Below the pieces are notes generated by a model. It did not search any database and was not told where the DNA came from. It worked only from the letters and a program-made list of their open reading frames with translations. Of a stretch of DNA of 64,000 bases, positions 8,660 through 18,474 are shown in pieces (position 1 is the first letter of the stretch; the number at the start of each line of letters is the position of its first letter). This stretch comes from Rhodoferax sediminis (GTDB lineage: Bacteria; Pseudomonadota; Gammaproteobacteria; Burkholderiales; Burkholderiaceae_C). A program made the position numbers and the translations under genes. The DNA lies in assembly GCF_006970865.1 (NCBI RefSeq), contig NZ_CP035503.1, positions 2,555,001 to 2,619,000 of the forward strand, written 5' to 3'.

Positions 8660-9037
8660 TTAATGCGCTGCGTGCGCCGCGTACTCCGCCTGTTGGGTTT
8701 TGCGGGCTTCTTCGCGCTCGACGGTTTTCATCATCGAGGACGGGCCGGTTTCCGCCTTGTCCATCTGCACCGTCAGGTGGCGCAACACGGCATCGTTGAA
8801 CTTGAACGCGTGTTCCAGCTCAGCCATCACGGGCTGGTCGGCTTCGATGTTGACACACAGGTAGTGGGCCTTGGCGAGCTTGTTGATCATGTAGGTCAGC
8901 TGACGGCGACCCCAGTCTTCAACACGATGCACTTTGCCGCCACCGGCGGTGATCATGCCCTTGTAACGCTCCAGCATGGCCGGAACCTGCTCACTTTGAT
9001 CCGGATGGATCATCAAGATGATTTCATAATGACGCAT
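8660..9037 (-). CDS. rpsF: 30S ribosomal protein S6
   Basis: A protein of 125 residues beginning [18 protein letters not shown], with the S6 motifs [20 protein letters not shown] (about 34-53) and YLCVNIEAD. The C-terminal tail after about residue 100 is charged and Ala/His-rich, as in many betaproteobacteria. It is first in the operon; the promoter should lie in 9038-9102. Confidence 0.97.
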   Translation of the reverse strand: MRHYEIILMIHPDQSEQVPAMLERYKGMITAGGGKVHRVEDWGRRQLTYMINKLAKAHYLCVNIEADQPVMAELEHAFKFNDAVLRHLTVQMDKAETGPSSMMKTVEREEARKTQQAEYAAHAAH

Positions 9038-9102
9038 AAATTCTCCTTAAGGGATAAGCCACCCACTGCGTCGGTAGCGGTGTGGCAAGGCAAAGCCTAA
9101 CA

Positions 9103-11439
9103 TTATAAACGATCAGGGGCTGCCGGACTTGGGCGCTGCGCGGGCCTGGCAAGCAGGCTGACCGCCCAAGTCACGGCGGCCCCCACCGGCACGCCAAATA
9201 CGCCGGCCGAAATGGGCTGGATGCTGAACCACAGGCCGTCACCCTGCAGTCCGAGTGCCGCTCTGGCGGCCGGCAGGTTAATGGCCATGTAGTACATCGT
9301 CAGGCCGAGGCCCGACAGCATGCCGGCAACGGCACCCTGGCGGGTTGTGCGGCGCCAGAAAATCCCGAGGACCATCGCCGGAACAAAGGCGGCCGCAGCC
9401 AGCGAGAACGACGCCGACACCAGATACAGGATATCGGCCGGTTTCTGCGCTGCCGCATAGGCGGCCGCCAGCGCCACCAGCAGCAACGCAAATTTGGACA
9501 GCATGACACGCTGCATGGCGCCCCTGTGGTCCTTCACACGGCCCACATAGGTGTCGTGCGCCAGGGCGTTGCCAATGGTCAGCAGCAAACCGTCCGCAGT
9601 CGACAGCGCCGCCGCCAGCCCGCCGGCAGCGACCAGGCCTGAAATGACATACGGCAAACCTCCGAGCTCGGGCATGGCCAGCATCACCATGTCGGCACCC
9701 AGCTTGAGCTCGCCAAACTGAAGGATGTGGTCGCCGTTGACATCGCTGACCGACAGCAGGGCCGGGTCCACCCGGGTCCATTGCGCCATCCAGGTGGGCA
9801 GGGTATCGAAGGGGTGCCCCACCAGGTTGCTCAACACCTCGAACTTGACCAACACGGCCAGCGCTGGCATGGCCACATACACCAGGGCAATAAACAGCAG
9901 CGACCATGCCACCGAGGTCCGCGTCTCGGCCACCGAGGGCGTCGTGTAATAGCGGGTCAGCAGGTGCGGCAAGCCGGCCGTGCCGACCATCAGGCAGAAC
10001 ATCAACGCCAGAAAATTCAGGCGTGAGACCTGGAAGGCATGTTTCTGCGCTGGCGTGCCGTCTGGATCCCCGGCAAAAGCCTGGGCATGCGGTGGCAGGC
10101 CGCCCAGCGGTTGGGCACGCGCCAGATTCTCCTGCATGGCCCGGGTCCACAGCTCCCGCGCTGCCGCGGCATCCCTCGGCAAGGCCGAAAGCTCGCGACT
10201 GGCGGTAAAAATCAGCGAGGCGTCGGTTTTCTGATCGTGCAGCAACTGCAGCCTGGCGTGCAATGCTTCGCGCTCGCGCGTCAGGGTCGCTTGCACATCC
10301 TGCAATTTGAGTTCATACACCCGGGCGCGGCGCGCGTATTCGGCCATCACGGCCATCTCGGCGGGAGACCTGGCAAGCTGGTGCTCCAGCGCCGTGATTT
10401 TTTCAAGCTGCTGACCGTAGACCAGCGGCGCCAGCGGATTACCCAGCTGTTTGTAGGCCAGCCAGGACACCGGGATCAAAAAAGCCAGCATCAAAATCAC
10501 GTATTGCGACACCTGTGTCCAGGTCACCGCGCGCATGCCGCCCAGGAACGAGCACACCAGCACGCCGCCCAGTCCCAGCAGGATCCCGATCTCGAACTGC
10601 ACCCCGGTCAGGCGCGACGTGATCAGCCCGACACCGTAAATCTGCGCCACCACGTACGTAAACGAACAAAGGACGGCGGCAAAGGCCGCGATCAGGCGCG
10701 GCCAGCGGCCGCCAAAGCGCACGCGAAAATAGTCCGGGACGGTATAGAGTTCCAGCTTGCGCAAATGCGGCGCGATCAGCAGGCCGACCAGGCAGAACCC
10801 GCCGGTCCACCCCAGGATGTAGGCCAGGCCTCCGGGCTGGGTTTCGGTGCCCGAGAACCCTTGCAGGTAGAGACCGCCCGCGAGACTGATGAATGAAGCC
10901 GCGCTCATCCAGTCGGCGGCCGTGGCCATGCCGTTGTACATGGCAGGGACATGCCGGCCGGCCACGTAATATTCGTCCGCGTCGGCGGTGCGGCAGTAGA
11001 TGCCAATGGCCGCATAAAACAGGACCGTGGCCAGCAGAAAAATGGCGCCAATCCACGCCTTTGACAGGCCGGCCTTTTCGGCCAGTGCCATCACCAGCAA
11101 AAACGCGAGAAAACACGCCACATACGTGGCCAGAATCCGGTGCAGCCGGCGCTTGTAGTCCCTGTAGGCAGCGCCGTCGGTCATGACACTGGCGGGATCG
11201 CCGCCCTGCCGGTTGCGTACCCAGGCGTAGCAGGCCAGGATCGCAATAAAAACCAGTATGGCGCCTTGGGCGGAGAACCAGAAGTTGAACGGCCAGCCGG
11301 CTACAACGGCCTGCAGGTCGCGCGCAAAAAAGACAATCCCGAACGACGCCACGCCCCAGACCAGCAACAAGGCGGTGCGCAGCCTGCCAAAGCCCGCCGT
11401 GACGGGTCCTGCGGGGCTTGGCGGAGTCTGGTTTGGCAT
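9103..11439 (-). CDS. Sodium:solute symporter fused to a DUF4212-like small subunit
   Basis: A membrane protein of 778 residues. Residues about 18-80 hold two membrane segments with the pattern of the small DUF4212 partner protein (WPFNFWFSAQG, then YAWVRNR). The rest, from about 110, is a VC_2705/ActP-type sodium:solute symporter (ATAADWMSAASFISLAGG; GGMRAVTWTQV; STADGLLLTIGNALAHD). In most genomes the small subunit is a separate gene just upstream. Residues about 345-415 form a charged, probably coiled-coil insert. Residues about 563-575 (DVNGDHILQFGEL) match a calcium-binding EF-hand loop. Acetate or a similar organic acid is the likely substrate by family only. Confidence 0.85.
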   Translation of the reverse strand: MPNQTPPSPAGPVTAGFGRLRTALLLVWGVASFGIVFFARDLQAVVAGWPFNFWFSAQGAILVFIAILACYAWVRNRQGGDPASVMTDGAAYRDYKRRLHRILATYVACFLAFLLVMALAEKAGLSKAWIGAIFLLATVLFYAAIGIYCRTADADEYYVAGRHVPAMYNGMATAADWMSAASFISLAGGLYLQGFSGTETQPGGLAYILGWTGGFCLVGLLIAPHLRKLELYTVPDYFRVRFGGRWPRLIAAFAAVLCSFTYVVAQIYGVGLITSRLTGVQFEIGILLGLGGVLVCSFLGGMRAVTWTQVSQYVILMLAFLIPVSWLAYKQLGNPLAPLVYGQQLEKITALEHQLARSPAEMAVMAEYARRARVYELKLQDVQATLTREREALHARLQLLHDQKTDASLIFTASRELSALPRDAAAARELWTRAMQENLARAQPLGGLPPHAQAFAGDPDGTPAQKHAFQVSRLNFLALMFCLMVGTAGLPHLLTRYYTTPSVAETRTSVAWSLLFIALVYVAMPALAVLVKFEVLSNLVGHPFDTLPTWMAQWTRVDPALLSVSDVNGDHILQFGELKLGADMVMLAMPELGGLPYVISGLVAAGGLAAALSTADGLLLTIGNALAHDTYVGRVKDHRGAMQRVMLSKFALLLVALAAAYAAAQKPADILYLVSASFSLAAAAFVPAMVLGIFWRRTTRQGAVAGMLSGLGLTMYYMAINLPAARAALGLQGDGLWFSIQPISAGVFGVPVGAAVTWAVSLLARPAQRPSPAAPDRL

Positions 11440-11487
11440 GCGCCTTGATCATGCCATCGGGGCCGGCCGGGACACTCAGGGTATTTG

Positions 11488-13902
11488 CTACAACCCGGCC
11501 AGCTGCTTCCAGGTGGCGATCACGCTGTCCGGATTGAGCGAGATGGACGCGATGCCTTGATCGGCCAGCCATCTGGCCAGGTCAGGATGGTCACTGGGCC
11601 CCTGGCCACAAATCCCGATGTACTTGCCTTGCGCCTTGCAGGCCGCAATCGCACGAACGAGCAGCGCCTTGACGGCGGGGTCGCGTTCGTCGAAATCGGC
11701 CGCCAGCAACTCCAGGCCCGAGTCACGGTCCAGCCCCAGCGTGAGCTGGGTCAGGTCGTTCGAGCCAATCGAGAAACCATCGAAATACTGCAAAAATTCG
11801 TCGGCCAGGATGGCGTTGCTGGGCACCTCGCACATCATGATGACCTTGAGCGCTGCCTCCCCCGATTCACCCCGCTTGAGTCCGTGCTGGGCCAACAGTG
11901 TGGTCACCTTCTCGGCCTGGCCCAGCGTGCGTACAAACGGCACCATGACCTGCACATTGGTCAGGCCCATGTCGTTGCGTACGCGCTGCAAGGCCTCGCA
12001 CTCCATGGCAAACGCCTCGCGAAAATCATCACTGATGTAACGCGCCGCGCCGCGAAAACCGAGCATGGGGTTTTCCTCTTCGGGCTCGTAGCGTGAGCCG
12101 CCGATCAGCTTGCGGTACTCGTTGCTCTTGAAGTCCGACAGGCGCACGATCACCGGTTTGGGCCAGAACGCCGCCGCGATGGTGGCCACGCCTTCGGTCA
12201 CCTTGTCCACGTAGAAGGCCCGCGGTGAGGCGTGGCCGCGCGCCACCGATTCCACGGCCTTCTTCAGGTCGGCGTCGACGTTCGGGTAGTCCAGAATCGC
12301 TTTGGGGTGCACGCCAATGTTGTTGTTGATGATGAATTCGAGCCGCGCCAGCCCCACGCCATGATTCGGCAACTGGCAGAAATCGAACGCCAGCTGCGGG
12401 TTGCCGACGTTCATCATGATCTTGGTCTTGATCTCGGGCATGGTGCCGCGCTGCACCTCGGTCACCTCGGTCTCCAGCAGGCCGTCGTAAATAAAACCGG
12501 TATCGCCCTCGGCGCAGCTCACGGTCACCAGCGTGCCGCCCTTGAGCAAATCCGTGGCGTCGCCACAGCCGACCACGGCCGGAATGCCCAGTTCGCGCGC
12601 AATGATGGCCGCGTGGCAGGTGCGCCCGCCGCGATTCGTCACGATGGCGCTGGCGCGCTTCATCACGGGCTCCCAATTCGGGTCAGTCATATCGGTGACG
12701 AGGATGTCGCCGGCCTGCACCTGGTCCATCTCGCTGATGCCATGCACCAGCCGGACCCGGCCCGTACCGATTTTCTGGCCGATGGCGCGCCCCTCGGCCA
12801 GAACGGTGCGGCCTTGCCCCTGCTGACCCTTGAGCTTGTAGCGCAACTCGGCCTTGTCGCCCTGCTGGCTTTTCACGGTCTCGGGCCGCGCCTGCAGGAT
12901 GTAGAGCTGGCCGTCGGTTCCGTCCTTGCCCCACTCGATATCCATGGGCCGGCCGTAGTGCTGCTCGATCACCAGCGCGTAATGCGCCAGCTGCTGCACG
13001 TCGGCATCGCTCAAAGAATAGCGGTTGCGCTGCTCGGCGGGCACGTCAACCGTCTTGATGAGCTTGCCCGTAGCCGCCTTTTCCTCGGGCGTGGCAAACA
13101 CCATCTGGATCAACTTGGAGCCCAAGGCGCGGCGGATCACGGCTTGCTTGCCGGTCCGCAGCATGGGTTTGTGCACATAGAACTCGTCCGGGTTCACGGC
13201 GCCCTGCACCACGGTCTCACCCAGGCCATAACTGGAAGTGATGAACACCACGTCCTCGAAACCGGATTCGGTATCGAGGGTGAACATCACACCGGCCGCG
13301 CCCAGATCGGAGCGCACCATGCGCTGCACGCCGGCGGAAAGCGCCACGTCGGCGTGGGCAAATCCCTTGTGCACGCGATAGCTGATGGCGCGATCGTTGT
13401 AGAGCGAGGCGAACACCTCGCGCATCCTGTGCAGCACGTCGTCGATGCCCACCACGTTGAGGAAGGTCTCCTGCTGTCCGGCAAAGGATGCGTCAGGCAG
13501 GTCTTCGGCGGTGGCCGACGAGCGCACCGCAAACGAAGCGGCCGGGTTGCCGGCGCTCAAGGCTGCGAACGCATCGCGGATGGCTTTTTCCAGGTCGGCC
13601 GGGAACGGCTGGGCCTCGATCATGGCGCGAATCCCGGCGCCGGCGGCGGCCAGCGCGCGAACGTCTTCCGTGTCCAGCGTGGCCAGTTGCGCGCTGATGC
13701 GTTCGGCCAGTCCGTCAAATTGCAGAAACTCGCGAAACGCATGCGCGGTGGTGGCAAACCCGGTGGGGACGCGCACGCCGCTGGGCAGTTGCGAGATCAT
13801 TTCGCCGAGGCTGGCGTTTTTGCCGCCAACCGCCTCGACGTCGGTCATTCTCAAGTTTTCAAACGGTACGACCAGGGCGGTCTTATCGAAAAGCGCAGAC
13901 AT
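11488..13902 (-). CDS. ppsA: Phosphoenolpyruvate synthase
   Basis: An 804-residue enzyme that makes PEP from pyruvate and ATP for gluconeogenesis. It shows the N-terminal ATP-grasp domain ([11 protein letters not shown] near 25; [21 protein letters not shown] near 125). The swivelling domain carries the phospho-histidine in [21 protein letters not shown]. The C-terminal PEP-binding barrel ends with [11 protein letters not shown], where the catalytic cysteine lies. The start at 13902 gives [14 protein letters not shown], the usual N-terminus; the open frame extends further but without homology. ppsR is divergent, 207 bp away. Confidence 0.96.
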   Translation of the reverse strand: MSALFDKTALVVPFENLRMTDVEAVGGKNASLGEMISQLPSGVRVPTGFATTAHAFREFLQFDGLAERISAQLATLDTEDVRALAAAGAGIRAMIEAQPFPADLEKAIRDAFAALSAGNPAASFAVRSSATAEDLPDASFAGQQETFLNVVGIDDVLHRMREVFASLYNDRAISYRVHKGFAHADVALSAGVQRMVRSDLGAAGVMFTLDTESGFEDVVFITSSYGLGETVVQGAVNPDEFYVHKPMLRTGKQAVIRRALGSKLIQMVFATPEEKAATGKLIKTVDVPAEQRNRYSLSDADVQQLAHYALVIEQHYGRPMDIEWGKDGTDGQLYILQARPETVKSQQGDKAELRYKLKGQQGQGRTVLAEGRAIGQKIGTGRVRLVHGISEMDQVQAGDILVTDMTDPNWEPVMKRASAIVTNRGGRTCHAAIIARELGIPAVVGCGDATDLLKGGTLVTVSCAEGDTGFIYDGLLETEVTEVQRGTMPEIKTKIMMNVGNPQLAFDFCQLPNHGVGLARLEFIINNNIGVHPKAILDYPNVDADLKKAVESVARGHASPRAFYVDKVTEGVATIAAAFWPKPVIVRLSDFKSNEYRKLIGGSRYEPEEENPMLGFRGAARYISDDFREAFAMECEALQRVRNDMGLTNVQVMVPFVRTLGQAEKVTTLLAQHGLKRGESGEAALKVIMMCEVPSNAILADEFLQYFDGFSIGSNDLTQLTLGLDRDSGLELLAADFDERDPAVKALLVRAIAACKAQGKYIGICGQGPSDHPDLARWLADQGIASISLNPDSVIATWKQLAGL

Positions 13903-14109
13903 GGGAAAGCTCCAGAAGTTAAAACCGGGTCTGCGTGACGCGTTGCGCGCACAAGCGCCCCCGCGACGCTCATGCGAACAGCGCGACTTTGCTTTTCTTG
14001 TAGTGGGTCGGCGCGGTGCATGGGAGAATTCAAATAATTGGCGCCATTGTAGGCGCCGGCCTGCCCCATCAGGCGCCCCCCATCGCCAACCGCTGAAAGC
14101 CCAAAATCC

Positions 14110-14940
14110 GTGTCGACCATGCCCACCCGCACTGTTTTTTTTATCTCCGATGGCACGGGCATCACGGCGGAGACCTTCGGCAACGCCATCCTGGCGCAGT
14201 TCGAGATGAAACCGCGGCATGTGCGCCTGCCCTTCACCGACACGGTGGACAAGGCGCACCAGGCGGTGCGCCAGATCAACCACACGACGGAAGTCGAGGG
14301 CCAAAAGCCCATTGTGTTCACGACGCTGGTGAGCATGGAAGTGCTCAGTGTGATCCAGCAGGGTTGCCAGGGCATGCTGCTGGACATGTTTGGCACTTTT
14401 GTGCGCCCGCTGGAGGTCGAACTGGGCCTCAAATCCAACCACCGCATTGGCCGCTTCAGCGACGTTAGCCAGAGCAAGGCCTATCACGACCGCATTGAAG
14501 CCATCAACTTCAGCCTGGCGCACGACGACGGGCAGTCGAACCGCGACCTGGAACAGTCCGATGTGATCCTGGTCGGCGTGAGCCGCAGCGGCAAGACGCC
14601 AACCTCGCTGTACCTGTCCATGCAATACGGACTCAAGGCGTCCAACTACCCGCTGATCCCGGAGGACTTCGAGCGCCGCCAGCTGCCGCCTGCGCTGATG
14701 CCGCACCGCAAGAAGATTTTCGGCCTGAGCATCCAGCCCGAACGACTGAGCGAGATCCGCAACGAACGCCGCCCTAATTCGCGCTACGCCTCGATCGAGA
14801 ACTGCCGCATGGAGGTCAGCGAAGCCGAAGCCATGATGCGGCGCGCCGGCATCCGCTGGCTGTCCACCACCACCAAGTCGATCGAAGAAATCGCCACGAC
14901 CATCCTGCAGGAACTCCAGCCGGAGCGGCTGACGTATTGA
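14110..14940 (+). CDS. ppsR: PEP synthase regulatory protein (bifunctional kinase / pyrophosphorylase)
   Basis: A protein of up to 276 residues (DUF299/PSRP family) that inactivates PEP synthase by ADP-dependent phosphorylation and reactivates it by phosphorolysis. Hallmarks are [19 protein letters not shown] at the N-terminus and the P-loop-like [17 protein letters not shown] near 155. The start is either GTG at 14110 or ATG at 14119; the latter gives MPTRTVFF. It is divergent from its target gene ppsA, as expected. The 207-bp gap contains GGCGCC repeated six bases apart (14040-14057). Confidence 0.94.
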   Translation: MSTMPTRTVFFISDGTGITAETFGNAILAQFEMKPRHVRLPFTDTVDKAHQAVRQINHTTEVEGQKPIVFTTLVSMEVLSVIQQGCQGMLLDMFGTFVRPLEVELGLKSNHRIGRFSDVSQSKAYHDRIEAINFSLAHDDGQSNRDLEQSDVILVGVSRSGKTPTSLYLSMQYGLKASNYPLIPEDFERRQLPPALMPHRKKIFGLSIQPERLSEIRNERRPNSRYASIENCRMEVSEAEAMMRRAGIRWLSTTTKSIEEIATTILQELQPERLTY

Positions 14941-15008
14941 ACCTGGCCTCGTCCGGCGGCCGTCACGCACGCTGGCCTGAGACGAATTAAAGTTCAACAC
15001 TTGCTAAC

Positions 15009-15033
15009 GCAAATACAACTCGTTATCATTTGC
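15009..15033. promoter_or_regulatory. Probable Fur box upstream of the porin operon
   Basis: The site has perfect 6-bp arms, GCAAAT and ATTTGC, separated by 13 nt. The minus-strand half-site AATGATAA resembles the Fur consensus. It sits about 135 bp before the porin start, in the only long gap upstream of the porin-FMN-ApbE operon. Confidence 0.6.
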
Positions 15034-15167
15034 GGGCGCAATTAAAAGCGCCCGCCGCGACCAGAAGTCGCCCAAGGCCGCCGGATTCCGATTCTTTCCA
15101 GCCAAAGTGCTCGCACGACGAGCGCTTCCAGCCATCAGTTCAATAGCAAAAACACGCCTTTCTTTTC

Positions 15168-16502
15168 ATGCAAAAAAAATTCAAACTGATCCCGCTGTGC
15201 GCGGCACTAACGCTCCTGGGCCTGCACGGCGCGGCTTCGGCCCAGACCAGCACCCAGCAAGCGCTGATGCAAAAACTGGAACAAATGAGCGCCGAGATCG
15301 ACAAGCTCAAGGCCGAGGTGACGCAGCTCAAGTCGGCGCAGAACCAAACCGACGCCACGGCCCAGCGGGCCAGCCAGACCGCCGCACAGGCGCAGACCGA
15401 AGCCCAGAGCGCGGCGGCCAGCGTGGCCGGCACTGGCCTGAGAGCGCCGGGCGAGCCCGCCACGGTCCTCACCGGCTACGGCGAGATCAACTACAACCAC
15501 CCGACGAAAAACGCGTCGGCCACCCAGGCCGACCTGCGCCGTGCCGTCATCGGCATCCAGCACCGCTTTGACGACAAGACCAAGTTCGTCGGCGAGTTCG
15601 AGTGGGAGCATGCCGTGACCTCGGCCAGCGACCGTGGCGAGACCGAAGTGGAGCAGGCCTACATCGAACACCAGCTGCACCCCACGCTGGCGGTGCGCGG
15701 CGGGCTGTTCCTGGTGCCACTGGGTCTGCTCAACGAAAACCACGAGCCCACCGCCTACTACGGCGTGGAGCGCAATTTCGTCGAAACCGCCATCATTCCC
15801 AGCACCTGGCGCGAAGGCGGCGCCATGCTGATCGGCACCACCGAGCAGGGCCTGACCTGGAAGGCCGGCGTGTCCACCGGCTTCGACCTGAACAAATGGG
15901 ACGCCACCTCACCCGACGGCAAGGCGTCGCCCCTGGGCAGCGTGCACCAGGAACTGCAACTGGCGAAGGCGCGCAACCTGAGCCTGTTCGGCGCACTCGA
16001 CTGGCGCGGCGTGCCCGGCCTGCTGGTCGGCGGCGGACTGTTTAGCGGCAAGGCCGGCCAGGGCCTGGCCGCCAACAATCCGACCGTTACCGTGTGGGAC
16101 CTGCACACGCGCTGGACGCCGGGCAAGTGGGACCTGGCCGCGGTCTACGCCAGCGGCTCGATCAGCGGCGCCGGACCGCTCAACGCGGCCTTTGCGGCGA
16201 CCGACCCGACCCCGATTCCCTCGAAGTTCGACGGCATGTACGTGCAGGCCGCCTACACGCTGTGGAGCAGCGGCGACTACCAGCTCAAGCCGTTTGCGCG
16301 CTACGAGCGCTTCAACACTGCCAAGGCCTTTGCTGCCTTCCCGCTCGGGCTGGAGCGCCCGGCCGACCCCTACGAGCGGGTCGCCACGCTCGGCGCCAGC
16401 TTCTACCTGTCGCCCTCGGTGGTCATCAAGGCCGACTACCAGCGCTTTGCGGTGAACAGCCTGAACAACCGCTTCAATCTCGGCCTGGGCTGGTCGTTCT
16501 GA
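15168..16502 (+). CDS. Outer-membrane porin with N-terminal coiled coil
   Basis: A 444-residue outer-membrane protein with a signal peptide (cleavage near ASAQ, residue 24-26). A Gln/Ala-rich coiled coil follows (about 28-85), then a beta-barrel of alternating strands ending in GLGWSF with the terminal Phe typical of porins. It resembles phosphate-selective porin O/P-type channels, but the substrate is unknown. A Fur-like box upstream and the overlap with the FMN-binding gene (TGATG) suggest a role in iron-responsive envelope function. The coiled coil may form a trimer or bind peptidoglycan. Confidence 0.8.
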   Translation: MQKKFKLIPLCAALTLLGLHGAASAQTSTQQALMQKLEQMSAEIDKLKAEVTQLKSAQNQTDATAQRASQTAAQAQTEAQSAAASVAGTGLRAPGEPATVLTGYGEINYNHPTKNASATQADLRRAVIGIQHRFDDKTKFVGEFEWEHAVTSASDRGETEVEQAYIEHQLHPTLAVRGGLFLVPLGLLNENHEPTAYYGVERNFVETAIIPSTWREGGAMLIGTTEQGLTWKAGVSTGFDLNKWDATSPDGKASPLGSVHQELQLAKARNLSLFGALDWRGVPGLLVGGGLFSGKAGQGLAANNPTVTVWDLHTRWTPGKWDLAAVYASGSISGAGPLNAAFAATDPTPIPSKFDGMYVQAAYTLWSSGDYQLKPFARYERFNTAKAFAAFPLGLERPADPYERVATLGASFYLSPSVVIKADYQRFAVNSLNNRFNLGLGWSF

Positions 16503-17083
16503 TGCAAAAGAACGTCTTAGCCCTTGCCCCGCATGCACTGACAGCTACGCTTTTGATAGTTGGTCTGGGCGCCTCCGGGTCCGCCTTCGCGGTCGACTAC
16601 CTGACGGCGGCGCAGGCCCGTCAGCTCCTGTTCCCGGCTGCCACGCAGTGGCAGGACAAGGACTACGCGCTCAGCGCCGAGCAGTTGCAGGCCGTGGCCC
16701 GCGCCGGCCACGTGGCGGCGCGCTCGGCCGGCTGGCATCTGGTTCATGCCTTCGATGCCCAGCACAAATACCTGGGCAGCATGGTGGTCGACCACGTAGT
16801 GGGCAAGTTCGAGCTCATCAGCTACGCCGTCGGGGTGGACGCCGCCGGCGCGATCGCCGGGGTGGAGGTGCTGAGCTACCGCGAGAGCCACGGCTCGGAA
16901 ATCCGGCTGCCGGCCTGGCGTCGCCAGTTCGCCGGCAAGACCGTGGCCCAGCCGATCGAGATCGGCGACGACATCGCGCTGATCAGCGGCGCCACGCTGT
17001 CGTGCACCCATGTGACCGACGGCGTGCGGCGCATCGTGGCCGTGCTGTCGGTGTTGCGCGAGGGCGGCTTACTGCCCGCCTGA
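16502..17083 (+). CDS. Periplasmic FMN-binding (flavinylated) protein
   Basis: A 193-residue protein with a signal peptide (hydrophobic core ALTATLLIVGLG, cleavage near AFA, residue 30). It is followed by one FMN-binding domain of the NqrC/RnfG type. The flavinylation motif is DDIALISGATLS with SGAT at residues 162-165, so Thr165 should carry FMN through a phosphoester bond. The gene starts one base into the porin stop codon and is followed 20 bp later by apbE, the enzyme that would attach the flavin. The signal-peptide core overlaps a dispersed repeat (16511-16560). Likely role: periplasmic electron transfer, perhaps iron reduction (inference). Confidence 0.85.
   Translation: MQKNVLALAPHALTATLLIVGLGASGSAFAVDYLTAAQARQLLFPAATQWQDKDYALSAEQLQAVARAGHVAARSAGWHLVHAFDAQHKYLGSMVVDHVVGKFELISYAVGVDAAGAIAGVEVLSYRESHGSEIRLPAWRRQFAGKTVAQPIEIGDDIALISGATLSCTHVTDGVRRIVAVLSVLREGGLLPA
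16511..16560 (-). repeat. Dispersed repeat, copy 3 (in the signal peptide of the FMN-binding protein)
   Basis: On the minus strand: GTAGC (16548-16544), 20 nt, then GGGCTAAGACG from 16523, with CTATCAAAA upstream. It codes for about residues 4-19, the hydrophobic core of the signal peptide. Confidence 0.6.
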
Positions 17084-17102
17084 ATCAAGGGCTCCTTATC
17101 CC

Positions 17103-17885
17103 ATGCTGCGCCGCGCCAAACCCCTGCTGGGCACTCTGGTCGAGGTGGCCTGCGAGGCCGCGGATGAGGCCACGGCCCTGCAGGCCAGCCAGGCCGCCTT
17201 TGCGGCCGTCGCGCAGGTGCACCGGTGCATGAGCCGGCACGAGGCCGGCAGCGATCTGGGCCGATTGAACGCGGCCGCGCCCGGTGCCTGGCTGACCATT
17301 GACACAGAAACCGTCGCCGTGCTGGCCCTCGCCCTGGCGCTGAGCCGCCAGACCGGTGGCGTGTTCGACGTCTGCGCGAGCAGCGCGCAGGGCAGCTGGC
17401 GCGAGCTGGAACTGGACGCGGCGAACCGGCGCGTGCGCAAGCACGCGCCGGCGCAGGCCGACCTGGGCGGCATCGCCAAGGGCCATGCGGTGGACCTGGC
17501 CGTGGCCGCCCTGCGCGCCGCCGGGGCCGACCGCGGTTGGGTGAATGCCGGCGGCGACGTGCGCGTGTTCGGCGCGCTGGCCCTACCGCTGCGGGTGCGC
17601 GCGCCGTGGAATCTTTCGCAGACCCTGCCCTGCACCATTCTTCGCAACCAGGCCGCCGCGACCTCGGCCTCGTACCTGCTGGAGGCCCCGGCGCTGCGCC
17701 ATGGCATTACAAAGAAAACGGTGGATGCCCATACCAGCTGGACCGTCACCGCTCCTGAATGCATAGCAGCCGACGCCCTCACCAAACTCGTGGCAGCGAG
17801 CGGCGACGCACGACACCCGGTGCTGACGCGGCACGGCGCCTGCGCGTGGGTCTACCATGACAGCCCGCCGCTCGAGGCAGCCTGA
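17103..17885 (+). CDS. apbE: FAD:protein FMN transferase
   Basis: ApbE splits FAD and attaches FMN covalently to Thr/Ser in SGAT motifs of exported proteins. This copy has 260 residues, shorter than most. It carries the family motifs DLGGIAKGHAVD (120-131) and NAGGDVRVFG (from about 148) and a metal-site region AADALTKL near 221. It starts MLRRAKPLLGTLVEV with no signal peptide or lipobox, although many ApbE proteins are periplasmic lipoproteins. The substrate is probably the FMN-binding protein encoded just upstream. Residues near 216-222 overlap a half copy of the dispersed repeat. Confidence 0.9.
   Translation: MLRRAKPLLGTLVEVACEAADEATALQASQAAFAAVAQVHRCMSRHEAGSDLGRLNAAAPGAWLTIDTETVAVLALALALSRQTGGVFDVCASSAQGSWRELELDAANRRVRKHAPAQADLGGIAKGHAVDLAVAALRAAGADRGWVNAGGDVRVFGALALPLRVRAPWNLSQTLPCTILRNQAAATSASYLLEAPALRHGITKKTVDAHTSWTVTAPECIAADALTKLVAASGDARHPVLTRHGACAWVYHDSPPLEAA
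17747..17773 (+). repeat. Half copy of the dispersed repeat in apbE
   Basis: The left flank GCTCCTGAATGCATAGC matches the left flanks of the copies in rpoS and earP. The GGGCT part expected 25 nt further on is missing. It could be a decayed copy or chance. Confidence 0.3.
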
Positions 17886-17920
17886 GCCCACCAACACCTG
17901 ATCGTCCGCCCCCTTCTTCC

Positions 17921-18379
17921 ATGCGCCACCCCCACCGTCACCGGTCACACGGACCCATCCTGCTGCCACGCTGGCAGCGCTGGCTGGTCTGGGGCTCGAT
18001 GGGGCTGCTGACGCTCAGCGGGATGGCCTGGCTCGGCCTGCACTGGGCCGGCTCGCCCGGCGCCGACGAACTGCCCAGCGGCACCAGCGGCCAGCTCTGG
18101 TGCATCCGCGTGCACGCGGCGGCGGCCCTGCTGGCCTTGCTGGCGCTGGGCAGCCTGCTGCCGCTGCACATGCGCGCGGCCTGGCGCGCGCGCCGCAACC
18201 GGGTGAGCGGCGTGCTCAACCTGGTCACGCTGGCGCTGCTGGTGATCACCGGCTACGCGCTGTGGTACGCCAGCGAAGGCGCTTTCCGGCAGGGCTCGGC
18301 GTGGCTGCACTGGGGCCTGGGTTGCGCCGTGCCGCTGGCCCTGCTGGTGCATGTGCTGTTCGGGCGACACACACGCTGA
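17921..18379 (+). CDS. Small membrane protein with intramembrane histidines (b-cytochrome-like)
   Basis: A protein of 152 residues with about four membrane segments (roughly 22-42, 62-86, 98-115, 125-146). Histidines sit in or next to them in the contexts RVHAA, LLPLHMR, WLHWG and LVHVLFG, a pattern that suggests bound b haem. It resembles DUF4405-type membrane proteins, but I cannot assign a family with certainty. It is last in the porin-FMN-ApbE operon, 35 bp after apbE. It could feed electrons from the quinone pool to the flavinylated protein (inference). Confidence 0.7.
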   Translation: MRHPHRHRSHGPILLPRWQRWLVWGSMGLLTLSGMAWLGLHWAGSPGADELPSGTSGQLWCIRVHAAAALLALLALGSLLPLHMRAAWRARRNRVSGVLNLVTLALLVITGYALWYASEGAFRQGSAWLHWGLGCAVPLALLVHVLFGRHTR

Positions 18380-18474
18380 TCAGCGTGCTGCACGTGGCAC
18401 ATGGGTTGTGCAAGTGCGGTCGGCACAGCACAATCCGACCCATACCCATTTCTCAACCCTTAGAGGAGAACGCC

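Noticed and set aside
11488-15000. A 1170-residue frame extending ppsA upstream by 366 residues
   Set aside because: The extra part lies antisense to ppsR and has no protein-like pattern; PEP synthase begins at 13902.
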